Shown here in pieces: positions 27,141 to 41,386 of a stretch of DNA of 64,000 nt. The DNA is from Sindora glabra (lineage: Eukaryota > Streptophyta > Magnoliopsida > Fabales > Fabaceae). The notes under the pieces were generated by a model. The model was given only the letters and a program-made list of their open reading frames with translations. It did not search any database and had not been told where the DNA came from. The translations under genes and the position numbers were made by a program. Each line of letters opens with the position of its first letter. Positions within the stretch are counted from its first letter, which is position 1. The stretch covers positions 23,873,866 to 23,937,865 of the forward strand of contig CM035227.1 in NCBI GenBank assembly GCA_020226215.1, given 5' to 3'.

Positions 27141-27200
27141 ATGAAGTTAGAAAGCTTTGAGTAAAATATTTTCTCTTAACTAGAACTGAATTGCAATGAA

Positions 27201-29839
27201 TGGCTTTGAGTATTCCCGAATATTACTAATGTGTAATTAATTAAGTTGTTGTAAATTAATTACTTACTTATAAATGAATTGTTTTAACTTATAGTTTGAT
27301 ATGTAAATGATAGTTTGAAAATTTTGTATAAAAACTCTCATAATTGGTTGTGCTATTATCAATTTCTATCTTATTTTGCAGTTGTTATGTAATATTTTTA
27401 CAAGTGTCAATCAGTTGTTTCTTATGTGTTAATTGGTTCTGTGCCTTTAAAAACAAATTTGGTGAGCAAAAAGACATTAATTTTCTACTTAAAACTAATG
27501 TTTTTTAGTTTACAACATTGATTATTTATACAACAATTGACATTAATTGTTCTTACTAGAATGACGTGATTATACTTTATATGTAATTTTCTTTTGCAAA
27601 TAATTAGTTTGAAAAAAAATTAGGAGTGAAGCAACCCAAGCCCCTTCCAATCTTCAATTGATTCTCTCTTTAATTAGGTATGCTTTTCTTTCTATTTGAA
27701 GATATTTCTCTATGATTTTATATTTTTGCTCATTATTTTTTTTTTTTTGCAAAAATGAATCTTTATTAACTTGTTGCTAAATTTGTAGGGTTGTGAATTC
27801 ATTGAAAAAATGTAGGATTTAAAGGTAAAGATTTATTTAATTTTTATTTTTATTTTTGTAATTTAGTTTTTTATTTCATAATTTATAATATCTTGTTTCT
27901 TTTCATTTTGATACAACTTTTATTAGTTTGTACAAGTAAGAAACTTGATTTTATTCATCTTCTTCAACTTTTAGTTGTATTATTTACTATTTATTTATAT
28001 AAAATGTGTACTACCATTTTCTTAAAATTTAATGAATAGTCATCATATTTGCAAGGATTAGATTGAATCATGTTTTTCTAGAGAACTCCAATATTATATA
28101 TTGAGCAATAGGTATTAAGAAAATATTTACCATATCTCTTATTTATGATTGGGGTATTCAATATAACTTCTCACAATTTTTAAACTTTTATTACAAAATT
28201 TATTATTTAAAATTACTATTATTGGGATTCTATAATTTTCATATAGGATATTATCTTCTATTTTTGAGTATAGTATTCTAGAAGGCTAAATACAGAGGAA
28301 CAGAGGTAGTTTGGTGGGTGGTGCAATATATTGCTTAGATTATTAATATAAACCAAAGTAATGAATCTAAATTAAATGTTAATTATTTATAAGTGACCTA
28401 TGTTAAATGTTACTTTTTACGTCTCTAGCATAAGATATGACATTAGATTTCTTATATCATAATTGGTATTGTTGAAATATTTTATAATTGTTTTGAAACT
28501 AATATGAAATATTATTTACAACAATCTTCAATCAACCATAGATTATGAAATAACATCTAATCCTCTAAACACCTAACTTTAATTAATTATTTTGTAAGAG
28601 TATATGTACTTAAAGATGTACTTTATATCTCACAAATTCATATTTATCCCAAAGGTTCCTTTTTAGAACTCATTTGTACAAAACAAGGGGCTATAATCAA
28701 CTATGAGTTTAGTAGAGTTGTCTACTAACAACTTCAAGGCCAAAAGAATAATTAACTATAAGTTCAATAGACATATAGTTATAGTCAATTATATAATTAA
28801 CTATCATCATTCAAAGGTGAACTTAAAGTTTCATATTCAATTATATATGTAATTATGGCCAACCAAAGAGTAAGCTCTTAGGCCATAATCAACTATATAG
28901 TTGAGTATAACCATCCAAAGGCAATCTCAACTTGTAATAATCGACTATGAGCTTCGTAGGAGCAATTCTTTAGGTTATAATTAATTATATAGTTGATTAT
29001 TGCTTGAATTTTTAGAAATTTTGTATTGGAAAATGCTTTCACTTAACTAATTAATGTGTCCATCACATTTATTCCTTGTAACAACTTATTTCCCTATCAT
29101 TTCAAGCATTTGTTCTTCACTTATGGCATTTATATTATATAAACAACATTAATCATGTCTCACATTATCATTTATGGCAAAAATCATCTCAAACCTAGGA
29201 AATACTCTTAAATCATAAAATTGTAACCAAATCAAGTAATTTAGCTTAAGATGGTCACCTACTTAGTATAGAAGAGTTGAAAAGAAGCTAAGATTAATGA
29301 ATAATGGTTTCTAATCAATTAAAATCATAAGATTTGAGGTTAGAGTTTATTTTTGCCTTTTTGGCTCATATGACAATTTCATCAAAATTTCAAAAGAGAA
29401 ATTAAGGAAAAACTTAGAAGAAAGGATGATCTTGAAATCTTTACCTTGATTGTGTAGAAAATTTAAGGAGAAATAATGTTTTTCTTACTTGACTGGATGA
29501 AAAAATGGAGGAAGAAGGAGATAATGAGGAGTTGGATGGTAGGTAAGGGATATGAGAAATGAGAAGTAAAAAAAGAAGTTAATATTTTATTCTAAATAGG
29601 GCAAGGACATTTTTGAAATTTTACCTTAAACGCCATAATCATATATCTACTTTTGAATATTTATAATTTCTAACTTTCCTATTCTCTTATACTTTCTCAA
29701 TTCTTTTCTTCTTAAATTCTCTTCTTTTTAATCCTTCCCACACTTACTTTATTGCAATTTATCTATTTTGACTTATCTCTCATGTGGTCACCAATAAATT
29801 TATTCTATTCATTACTTTTTTCTAACAAAAAATTTTAAA
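27201..29839. other. Intergenic AT-rich DNA with ATAATCAACTAT-like repeats
   Basis: No gene recognised. 28680-29000 contains many variants of a short phrase like ATAATCAACTAT/ATAGTTGATTAT in both orientations. 27440-27560 has more AACATTG-type phrases and may belong to the CACTA-like region. Confidence 0.5.
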
Positions 29840-30345
29840 ATCATTAGGAAGGCATAATAAAAAAATAATTATTTGCTTAAATGTTATAAAATTACATATT
29901 ATTTATTATAGTTAGAAGTTGTAAAATTGTAATTCGAATAGTTGGACATGTTAATTACATTAAGTTAGTGAATAAAATAATCATCAAAGTGACTACTTAA
30001 GTGGTATAAAATTATGATCTTATTCTTGAGATTATGGGCTTAACTCAAGACAACACTAAAATGAAAGTTGAATTTCTTATTGATTAAAAAACATTGAAAT
30101 TTAAAATATTTTTATTAATATTTATTAGTAACTATAATATTTATCTATAAAATAATTCAAATATTTTTTATTGATATATAATAATCATATATTATTTATT
30201 GTACCGAAAAGTTGTAAAAGTATAATTCAAATAAGTAGGTATCTTAATCAAATTAAGTTAGGAAATATCATAATCATCAAAGTGATTGTTCTAGTGGTAT
30301 TAGATCATAATTTTGTGGTAGAAATTATATAAATTCGATATATAT
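29840..30345. repeat. Dispersed repeat family, two tandem copies
   Basis: 29840-30060 and 30130-30345 share the order ATTATTTATT, AAGTTGTAAAA, GTAATTC, AATTAAGTTAG, ATAATCATCAAAGTGA and (T/A)AGTGGTAT. Part of this also matches 21990-22090. The complement of 52440-52740 carries the same series. The right part (TTCTAGTGGTATTAGATC..., then AATTCGAT) looks tRNA-like, but the element's ends are not defined. Confidence 0.6.
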
Positions 30346-30962
30346 ACAGAGAGAGAGAGATTTTCTTGTACAAACCATGCATATTGTTTCTCTTTCTTTT
30401 ATCAATTTAGTTATATACCTTTCTTTTTCTATCTATTCATTCTTATTATATATAGGTCAAACACCTAAGATTAGTGTCATTGATATGATATAATATATTT
30501 TTATTTTTATAAAAATATTTTAAATAACAGAATAATTTTATTTAATTGAATTCATTGATGACACATTCTATTTTTAACTCTACTTTACAGTCAAATAATT
30601 TTTTTGTTCATTTTCTTTTATTAATACATATTATTATTAACATTAAGTTATTATTTAGGAAAGTAATAATTATCAAATTTAATTCTTATATGATTTTTTC
30701 TCTTGGAAGTGATTATCTAATTTAAGAAAATATTATATACGACACTTGAAATTCTCTTACACTTTATTTTATTAATTTCAAAGTAACATAAAATTTAATT
30801 AATATTTTTAATGATGTCAATTAATTTTCTAAACTTATTAACATTCAATTATACAAGAATGATAACAATTATCATATTAAATATGATAAATTATATAGAA
30901 TATTACTAATTTTTTTAATGTTATGCATTTAAAAATTATTAACATATTTAATATTTAAGAAG

Positions 30963-31013
<51 letters not shown>

Positions 31014-32148
31014 GTATTTAAATTGTGTAGTGTTGTCGGGCATGATAGTATAGAATGCGTATTATATATATATATATATGTATGTATGTATGTATGTATA
31101 CGGTAAATTTAAGTTGTGACCTTTTCTTACATCCTGAAAATGTAATTGTTAAATTGGATGATACAATTTACGTAATAAGAGTAAACTGTCTCCTTGTGGC
31201 CTACAACCATTTGTGTAAGGTGAAATATGTAATATGAAATTAGACATGAGATATGCCTCGATGATGATAGCCTGCAGATGAATATAAAACCATGCTGAGA
31301 ATTTGCACGTGAGTATGAAATGTGATGCAAAGGTCTAAATGGGTAAGTGTACAACAAAAAATGTAAGGAAAAATTATTATGGAATGTGATATCAGACAAC
31401 GCTCTCTCAACTTTGTATATGTGCATTTACTGACTATAGGAAGTTTCGTCTATATGGCGTGATTTAGACTACCTATATGGCAATTCTTGAAAATGAAAAT
31501 ACATGAATGAGAAGAAGTTTACACTATATCAAGAGAGATGATTACAAACAAATGATGGGAAAAGTATAGGCAAGAGATAAATAAAGGTGAATGAAAAATA
31601 CAATAAAAAAATTATCTCAAATGCCCCTTATAGCCATACATCTCCGTACATGTGTATGTATAGCTTACGTACATATTTTATGAGAATATTGCTCATGGTA
31701 CAAAATACACACACATATATATGTGTATATTATGAATGACTTATAAATGTACGGATCTTGCCCAAGTTTTTGGCAATACAAATTGATGATGAAAAACATG
31801 CTTGCTTTGTATTGCAATCTACTCTATTTGTAATGTCGTGGATGCGTGGAACAGTGGCAATATTGGAAAGAAATGTGTATGCTGAAAGCAATATATGTAT
31901 TTGTGATTAATGATTGGATTGTAATATCTTATGAGGCATGCTGTCTGTGTATTATTAAACCTTTTCTAGCTATTAGAAATAGGAAAAGACTTAAAGTAAG
32001 AATACAAACTCTAAAACAAATTCTATAAAAATTAATTAAATAATAGAAAATAAATCAGATTAGGAATTAGGAATGTACATTGTCTGCAAACTAGAATCGT
32101 AGTTACCATACCACTCTTGTCCTCCGTCACACCTGCGTCTGTTAATAG
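30346..32148. other. Intergenic DNA with (AAT)n and (AT/GTAT)n microsatellites
   Basis: (AAT)n spans about 30964-31013, and AT followed by GTAT repeats spans about 31058-31096. Short open frames at 31055-31237, 31127-31426 and 31846-32028 have no family resemblance and are not called. Confidence 0.65.
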
Positions 32149-34071
32149 CTAAGAGCCCACTTAAGCAACACCTTGAGCATTGGCTGCAGATACTGTTGGT
32201 TTGGGAGATGGAGACACTGGCTTAGATTGTGGGCTGCCCCGTGCTTCAGTTATTTGAGGTTGTTGAGCAAGCAGATCTTTTATTTGACTTCTCACCATTG
32301 TCTTATGTCCTGACAGAGCATTTGCGAGTGAATGAAGCTCCTTGTTGCTGGTATTTAGTATAGTTTTTGCATTTTTGCAAGCCCTTTCTAAAAGCTGTCA
32401 CTTGTTCCCCAATAAAAAAGCCTAGTTTCCGTGCTCAAGCTTCTACCATTGTCATCATCATTATGAGTGACGACTCCAACTTCCTTGCTCATACCATATT
32501 CAGTAACCATTGCCAAGGCAAGATCAATTGCAGCTCGAAGATCAGACGCCAGACCACCTGTGGCTTCATTTCAACCCAGCCTGCCATTAGAACATCAAGT
32601 CGAGCAAGGCGTTCTAGTCTCATCCTTGTCCTGCAATTGACAAATCATTCCAAGAGGCCTACCACGAGGAACAATTGTTGCCTTGTGAATGGGAAGAGCC
32701 CATTCAGCATGAACAGTCACGAGGGCATGACCTCCCTTATGGAAAGCGGCCATCCTCCGTGGCTTCTCAGAGATGAAAGCTGATCAACTTGCTCTCAGTT
32801 CCACATTATAATCTTGTCCTTGGCATACCCTATATGAGCCATGGTCACGGCTTTGGCACCATCCATTGCAGCCTTTAGAGCGGCAACGTTAATCAAGTTA
32901 GCAAGTTCAGCACCGCAAAATCCAGAAGTTCCTCGAGCAATGATCATCACATCTGCATCATCTGCCCCCTGAACCTGTTAAAACAATGAATTGATTGCAG
33001 GTAAAAATAGGCCTATAACAAGAGAAAAAAATTAAAAATAAAAAAACCACCCAGACCAAGTTACTATAGTAAGGAAATATAGTCTTCCATGAGGTAAAAC
33101 CATACCTTTGACAGGTAGGATTCGAGGTTCTGCCGCCTTCCTTCAACATCTGGATTGGGAACTACAATATGGTGGTCAAACCTCCCAGGTCTCAAAGCCT
33201 TATGCAATGACACGGGATAATTAGTAGCCACAATCACAATTATACCCTCATTTTGCTTGAATCCATCCAGTTCAACAAGCAACTGATTTAAAGTCTGCCT
33301 TATGTCGACATGTCCTGATTTTGGCGTCTTCGTCCAATAGCATCAATCTCATCAATGAAGATTATACAAGGTGATCTCTTCTTTGCAACAGCCAAAAGAT
33401 TTCTCAACCCTCGTGCTCCAACCCGAACAAGCAACTCCTCAAACTCACTTCCATTGCATGAGAAGAATGAAACCTCAGCTTCTCCAGCAATAGCCCTTGC
33501 TAACCTTGTTTTTTCAGAGCCAGGTCGCCCAGCAAGTAAAACAACGTTTGGGAGTTTCCCACCAAGACGAGTACAGAAAATTTGTTGACTCAGTCCCAGA
33601 TGTGAAACAAGTTCGTCAAATTAGAACGGTTATTTAAATTCCTGTCCGCATTCACGATGTTACTGTTGCAAATGTTATGATAGCGGTAATTTTTTGTAAC
33701 TTCATATTGTAATGATTCATCCTTTTACTCATAATTTTATTAATTACAATAAAATCACAATCGAGATTTAAAACCAAAAAAACAGATGTCTACCTTAGGA
33801 TCTCGGAGGTACTGGACAATTTCTTCCAGCTCTGCCTTTGCCTCATCATCAACACCTCTTACACCACTGAACTTTGTACCTTTCTCCAGGTGGGCAGCAC
33901 TTCTTCCTTTAAGCCCATTACTAAGCAACAGGAAGGAAAAAATTAAAAAGACAGCAATAATTCTCATCAAATACAGATTTTATAAAAGAAAAATTAAAAC
34001 CTTAAAATTACTAAAAACCTAACACCTTTACTATATCCTTTATCCTCAATAAGTGCTCCTGCAGCAAAAAG

Positions 34072-34300
34072 CATGACCAAGCTTGCTGCTATGGTTCTAA
34101 ATGTACTTCAAAGCTGCATTTTAAAGTTAGTTGTAAAGATAAATTTTGAAGTTAACTGACAATAGGGAGAGAACAGTAGAAATGTACTTCAAAGCATGAC
34201 CAAGCTCCCTAACGTGGTGCTAAATGTACTTCAAAGTTGTACTTTAAAGTTAACTATAAAGATAAATTTTGAAGTTAGCTAACAATAGAAAGAGAATAGT
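34072..34300. repeat. Short tandem duplication next to Copia 2
   Basis: A segment from CATGACCAAGCT through AATGTACTTCAAAG to a CAATAG-(G/A)GAGA phrase occurs at about 34072-34170 and again at about 34194-34300. It joins the broken exon 4 of copy B to intron 1 sequence and marks the deletion of exons 2-3. Confidence 0.75.
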
Positions 34301-34730
34301 GTAAGAATATTCAATTATTAGAATTTCATATATAATAATTAAAATATTATAAATATAATATTTATATTTAATTATTTGATAGATCTACAGCTATAGTTAA
34401 ATTTAACAAAAATTAATAAATTCTTTTTAATTAGATCTTTCTTTTCGTTCTTCTTCTTAATAGTGGCTCTCAATGGGTAGAAATCATATATGTGAGAAAT
34501 GAAGAGGGGACCTAACCATAATTCTTATTTATAAAATCTTAATAATTCTCCCCATAAAAGATTTACTGGGTCTTTGGCTTACACAACTGCTGAACTACAC
34601 TAACCTTTGTGAATATGCTAAGCCTATACCTTTATGATCATAATTTTAAATGAATTTTATACATGTCTCACAATCGGGTTAAACTTTAATAATTTAGTTT
34701 TATTAAATTAAAAATTACCAATTAATAGCA
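34300..34730 (-). repeat. 3' LTR of Copia 2
   Basis: Aligns along its length with 41387-41816. Shared phrases include AATGGGTAGAAATC and TTTGTGAATAT, and both end AATTAATAGCA. Confidence 0.85.
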
Positions 34731-35339
34731 ACTTACTTTATGAAAAATTTCAACATTCATTTTGAAAATAAGACTTTAGATTGATTGATTAAAAACTTTT
34801 ATTTGACCATAATTAAAAATAGTTTAGCCCCTTTGAGATAACATCACAATAATCTTATTTAATATAGTTAACTAACACTGAATTATAGCGGCTTTTATGC
34901 CTCTTATTGACATAGGACCAATTCATAGTTACAAGTGCTAGTGACTTTATCAACAATAGATTTTATTATGGCTATGTAGTAAAAAATAATATCAAATGTG
35001 ATCAAATGTGTAATTTTCATTATCGGTTCTCCATGATTTCTCTAAACTTGATGAGAAATCTATATACTATATGTAAATCTTATTTATATTCTTGACATCA
35101 TTCAATGGTGTCATTTTATGAGATACACTTTCTTAATGTTAAAGTCATGCTTAAGACATACACCAACTTTAAGAAATAAAATTTCAATACCTATAAGTAC
35201 ATGTGCAAGTAAAAGTATACAATAGCATAAAATATCCACTTTATGATGATCATCAATAAAATCAAATATCTTATAGAAAAGAGGGTCTAACATAACAAAT
35301 TATAATATAAGAGTATCAAATATAGAAAATATGCTCCCA

Positions 35340-38300
35340 CTAATTAAATACATCAAAGGACCCCAAGACACCTATACTCTCAACATATTTGCTAAAAACT
35401 ATAGGTCTTAGTCCTTTAGTCAGAGGGTCAGCAATCATGTTGTTTATATCCATATGCTCTACAATAATGTCACTATTTTTTACAAAATCTCTAATTTTAA
35501 GGTACTTTATTTCTAAATGCTTAAACCTACGTGTAGTTTTGTTATTTTTGGAAAACAACACAGTAAATTTTATATTACAATAAATCCTTAGTGGATTAGA
35601 GATGGAATCAACAATGCGAAGACTAAAGATAAGATTCTTCAACCAAATAACTTGCGTAACTGCTTCATAACATGTAATAGTAACATGTAACAAAGTTAGC
35701 TTGCATAGTGAAAGAAGTCAAGAATGTTTATTTCATACTCTTCCAAGATACAACTCCTCCAGCTAACATAAAAATGTATCATGAGGTGGATTTCATATCA
35801 TCCTAACAGTCAGCAAAGTGAAAATTTGTGTATCCAATAATCTCAAGATTGTTAACTTTTCTATAAACTAGCATGTAATTTTTTATCTTCTGTAAGTACC
35901 TCAACACTTTCTTAACAACAACTTAATGATCTATACCAAGGTTAGAAAGATACCTACTATGAACTTTCATTGCAAATTTAATGTTTAGCCTAGTGCAAAC
36001 CTATACATATATAAGACTCCCTACTGCATTAGAATAAGATATGTTTTTCATTAATTTTCTTTCTAAATCATTCCTAGGACATTAACTAAGGTTGAGCTTA
36101 TCACCTTTTATAATAAATGCATTCCCACCTTTATAATTTTGCATATTAAATCTAGTACATATATAATCAATATAAGGCCTTTGTGAAAGTCTTAACAAAC
36201 TTTTAGGTCAATCTCTACAAATCTCTATCCTAAGAATATATGAAGCATTTCCAAGATCTTTTATGTTAAAAATCTTAGACAATGATCTTTTAGTCTCATG
36301 CAACAATTTATTATCATTACTAGCTAATAGAATATCGTTCATATAAAGAATAAGAAAAATGCACTTACTCCCACTAACCTTAAGGTATATGCACTGATTA
36401 ACTTTATTTTTCTTAAAGCCCATGGAAGTAATTACCTCATCAAATTTAAAATACCATTGCCTAGAAACTTATTTAAGCCTATAAATAAATTTTTTAAGGT
36501 GACACACTAAGTGTTCTTTTCTAGGTTCTTGAAAACCTTCTAGTTGTACCATGTAAACTTCTTCTCTCAAGTCCCCATTCAAAAAAGCTATCCTCACATC
36601 CATCTAGTGAAACTCTAGGTCATAATGTGCTACTAAGGCCATAATAATTCTAAAAGAATCTTTAAATGAAACTAGTGAAAAGGTCATATTGTAGTCCATT
36701 CCTTCTTTCTGAGTATATCATTTTACCATCAATCTAGCTTTAAGCTTTTTAATATTTTCTTTAGAGTCTTTCTTGATTTTGTATGCCCATTTACAATCAA
36801 TAGGTCTATATCCTTTTAAAAGCTTGACAAGCTCCTAAACACTATTGTGAGCCATAGAATGCATTTTATCTTTCATTGCATGTATCCATATATCGAACTA
36901 TGGACTAGTCATTGCATCTTTGAAAGTTATAGGATCAATAATATGACCAATATCATGGTTATTCTCTCTAAGAAAAACTAAATAATCATTAAATATTACA
37001 AATTTTCTTTATTTGGTAGATTTTCTCAAGCACACCTCAACTTCATTCTCATGAACTTAAGTTACATCAGCAAAATTAGGAATTAGATTAGGAGGATGAC
37101 TAAGAGGGAAAGGATTTGTATTTTGCTACAAATTATCTTTTTTTCTAATATTTATTGGTACTGCAAGGCTTTATAGATTTGACAAAGGGAAAGTGATATA
37201 TCTTACGGGCTCATTGCTATTGATAACTTCCATAATGCTTTTGTCTGTAGTATCCCATTCCAAAAATTTTGCCATTTATAACTCCATAATTTTAGCTCCA
37301 CATTCAGGATAATAGCGTTCGTATCTTTTGAAATGGTTTAAGTACCTTATGAAGTAGCAACAAGTAGATCAAGATTCAGTTTTCTTTTATTATAAATTTT
37401 AACTTTTGTAGGACATTCCTAAACTTAAAAGTGGTTTAACCTAAGTTCCTACCAATCCACAATTCAAAAGGTATTTTTGGTACAAATTCGCTAGGTACTC
37501 TATTCAATATATATAATATACATTTTATGGTTTCACCTTAAAGAGATTTAGGAAAATTAATTCTACTTATCATGCTTCTTATCATATCCTCAAGCGTGCG
37601 ATTCCACCTTTTGGCCACATCATTTTGTTTAGGACTACGAGGCATAGTATATTGGGCAATTATCTCATTCTCTTGTAAGTATCTAGCAAATAATCCTATA
37701 TACTATCCACTTGTACCATATCTGCCCTAATACTTATAACCTTGATTAGACCTAATAATTTTAATGACTTTTCCAAATTGTTTCTCTACCTTTATTTTAA
37801 AAATTTTAAAATTTTCAAAAGTATCAAACTTATGCTTAATTAGGTAAAGATAACCATAACGATAAAAATTATCAATAAAGGTAACAAAATATTTATTACC
37901 ACATACAGTAGGAGTAAGTGGTCCACTAATATTAGTATGTAAAATTTCTAAAAGTTCAAAACTTCAAGTAGCCTCTTTGCTTTTAATCCTAGTTAGCTTA
38001 CCTTTATATAATCAACAAATGTATCCAAATTTTTAGAATTAAGAGAAGGTAAAGAACTATCTTTTATCAATCTATTGATTTCCTCATTTGAAATGTGACC
38101 TAATCTTTTATACCATAACAAAAAAGACTTTTCACTAACTAAAGTTCTATTAGACACCATATTTTCAACATTCATACTATTGTATTCATTATTTTGGGCC
38201 AAGCATAATCTATATAAATTATTAATTAGCTTAAATTCACTAACAACTTTAGAATTTAAAGATAAATCAAAATTTTCATTCTTAATAATAAAATGACAAC

Positions 38301-38430
38301 CATCTTTATCCAAAACAAAAATTGAAATCAAATTTCTCCTGAAGAAGAGTACATAGAAAATATTTTTCAAAATAAGTTTAAAACTAGACTTTGAATTTAA
38401 ACCTATTGTTCCTATATAACTAACTTCCAC
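35340..38430 (-). pseudogene. Copia 2 pol relic
   Basis: 37993-38430 carries the GAG-pre-integrase part (LLWYKRLGHISNEEINRLIK). 36208-36423 carries the reverse transcriptase core, with YMND in place of YVDD (LYMNDILLASND). 35340-35693 carries RNase H (ADPLTKGL). The regions between resemble integrase and reverse transcriptase but are full of stops. Confidence 0.85.
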
Positions 38431-38449
38431 TTTAGCATCATTTTCAACT

Positions 38450-39480
38450 TTAAGCTTAGCCTCTTTCTCACTTGACTTTCATTTGCTCTTAAACCCTTGC
38501 AAAATACCAACAACTTGAACAATCGCACTACTATCAAGCCACCATGAGTTTAATAGGGCACTAACAAAATAAAGTTCAAAACAAATGAAAGCTAGTGATG
38601 TACCTTTTTACTTATCCTTTTTCTTTAACCAAGATATGTATTTTTAACACTCAAATTTCTTATTACTTTTCTTTTTGTAGAAAAAATATTTACCATCTTT
38701 CTTAATGATAGGTTTTAGACCATTTATCCTTTTTGTCTTATTATTACCTTAGCTTTTGTTTCCCTAAAACTTATTAGAAGTTTTTAACCTAAAAGTTCTA
38801 AGCTTGTTGGAAATTTTCTAGTGGCTAGGTTTGGAGTTAATGGTAAGTAAGACACTTTTATTTTATTTTTCTTTTAAGTTTTTCCTTCTTAGAAACATTT
38901 GAATATAAGATCATTGATCCTCTAAACTTCATTCAAGGTATTATAGGTAGTTTTAATTTAGGTGAATTCATAAGGGAGAGAATTGATAGCATGGTGAACA
39001 ATGAATTTGTCAGGTAAGGTGATTTTATGGAAAGCTAATTTGTTTTTTATATAGACCATTTTTATGATGAAGTCTTTAACATTTCTAACAAAATCATACC
39101 TCAATACTCATTAGCTAACTCATAAAGTTCTCAGCCTTAGACTTGCTAAAATTTTAATATATTTGACTAACAGTATCATAGAATTCTTTAGCATTCTCAG
39201 TCTTATCCAACCCACTCAAAAAATGCTTAGAAATAGATCTTTTAATGGCATGTAGGCGTATACAGTTCGTTTTATCCCACTTGGAAAATAACTCCTTTTG
39301 TTTAGTAGTACTTTGAGCAATTATGGTTACAGGCTGATCGATACATAAGGCTATGTCTATGTCACTCGTAATTAAGGCAAAATTCAGGTCTTCATTCCAT
39401 TTCTTATAATTGGATCCATGTATAATCTCAATGATAACTTGATTATCATTTATAGAAAAAGTCACTATTCAAGAAAAGAT
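38450..39480 (-). pseudogene. Copia 2 gag relic
   Basis: 39154-39465 encodes the start of a Copia gag on the minus strand (GSNYKKWNEDLNFAL, then FSKWDKTNCIRLHAIK), the UBN2-like part. The remainder down to 38450 is interrupted. Confidence 0.75.
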
Positions 39481-40337
39481 GCAATAATTAACCTATAGAT
39501 AATTTAAAAGAGAATAAATAGCTACCATTCCTGATGTACTACAAAAACTTGAAAGTTTAGGTGCATAATCATATTCTTCCCTTTGGGTAAAAAATATGAT
39601 ATGTTAGTAAGTATTCTCCTTATAAGGTTAGTATAAAAATGTCCAATTTTCAAAAACTCATCCCCTTTGAGCAAATAAACTTTCTAAATTAATATATTTC
39701 TAACCATGATGCCTTATACCCCATACTAAAAATTTTTTACATGATAGCCCTATTTGGACAAACGATTATATAAGATAATTCTAATACCATCTTGTGATTT
39801 CTGAATAAGAAAATATTTTATTAATCACTATAAGTGAGCTACTTTAGTAGCAAAGCACTTATAGTTATTAATAAAAAATTTTCTTAAATTGAAAAAATAA
39901 ATTATCTAAAATCTCAATTTGTATACTTAACTATATGTATGCAATGGGTCACTCCTAATGTAATGTCAAAACTTAATACATCTCAATAAACTTTTAAATA
40001 ATGTTGCATAATAAAATCTTGAATAAAATTTAAAATTAATATAATTATGATATTTAATTATATTCACTCCTCAAAGTAAAAGAAAAAAATTAGGAAGAGT
40101 GAATATCACCAATGGATTTTAAACATATCACTCTATTCTTCCAAAAGATTTCATAATTTTATAAGTTAAAAAAATATTATTTAATTAATTTAAAATAAAA
40201 TTAATAATAAATATTTTTAAAGCATTTCACAGTTTCACTGTGTGATATATTAAAATATAATTAATATATAATTAAAAATAATTGATATACATGATAAATA
40301 TTATTATATATAATTAGTTCACACATGAAAACTTATT

Positions 40338-40475
40338 CACGCTAGGAAATTGCGTGAAAACCCATTCACTAAGTTTATAATGCATGTGAAAACCATTACG
40401 CACGCTCAGGAATCGCGTAAAAACCCATTCACTGGGTTTATAACCCATGCGAAAACCAGTAGGGTTCTTTGCTCA
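40338..40475. repeat. 63-bp direct repeat in the Copia 2 leader
   Basis: Two copies of a unit starting CACGCT(A/C)(A)GGAA, with CGTGAAAACCCATTCACT-like and TTTATAA-CATG-GAAAACCA phrases, at about 40338 and 40401. A partial third copy precedes them. They are GC-richer than their surroundings. Confidence 0.75.
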
Positions 40476-40633
40476 GTCCAAATGGCCAATTTCACGACCA
40501 CTGTGAACCTGATGTTGATGATTGGCACAGAAAGGCAAAAACTCACATCATCTTAAACTAACGACGTTAAACATGAAAGCAGGGAAAAAAGGGAAGAATA
40601 TTTTGACGGTTTCCAAACAATTTCATATAAAAA

Positions 40634-41386
40634 ATGATAAAGTAGGATTTCTAATTCAATGACCATAATATATGAACCAGAGACATTCATTAGTAAAATT
40701 ATTAGAAAATATGCTATAATTTCATTAAATCTTTCATGCTTTATGAAAAGCACAATATACAATATAACTCATCAAATTCAAATATCAACTTTATATTGTT
40801 ACCCATTGAAAACTAATCCATAATTTTTTCGATAAAAAATTTATGATGATGCATTAAAGAATTTTAAAATAAATATTATAAATTGATTGTATGATTTTAT
40901 TTTAAGAATTATACACGTAAGATTTCATCATAAATCTTAAATTAAAATAATACGAAATATAATTAATTATTTTGAGTTCTAATATCTTATATATAAACTC
41001 TAATACCACATGATAAATTAGGATTTCTAATTCGACAATCCTAATATATGAACCAGAGACATTCATTAGTAAAATTATTAGAAAATATGTTATAATTTTA
41101 TTAAATCTTTCATGCTTTATGAAAAGCACAATACACAGCATAACTTATCAAACCTAAATATCAATTTTATATTGTTACCGATGGAAAATTAATCCATAAT
41201 TTTTCTAATAAAAAATTTATGATGATGCATTAAAGAATTATAAAATACATATTATAAATTAATTGTATGATTTTATTTTAAGAATCATACATGTAAGATT
41301 TCATCATAAATCTTAAATCAAAATAATACGAAATATAATTAATTATTTTAGTTTTTAATATCATACATGTAAACTCTGATATCACA
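40634..41386. repeat. Tandem duplication of about 375 bp in the Copia 2 leader
   Basis: 40634-41009 and 41010-41386 align throughout (TAGGATTTCTAATTC, ATATATGAACCAGAGAC, CATGCTTTATGAAAAGCACA, AAATTTATGATGATGCATTA and others). Each ends in a primer-binding-site-like phrase (plus strand CTAATACCACA and CTGATATCACA). The unit therefore includes the primer-binding site. Confidence 0.88.
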
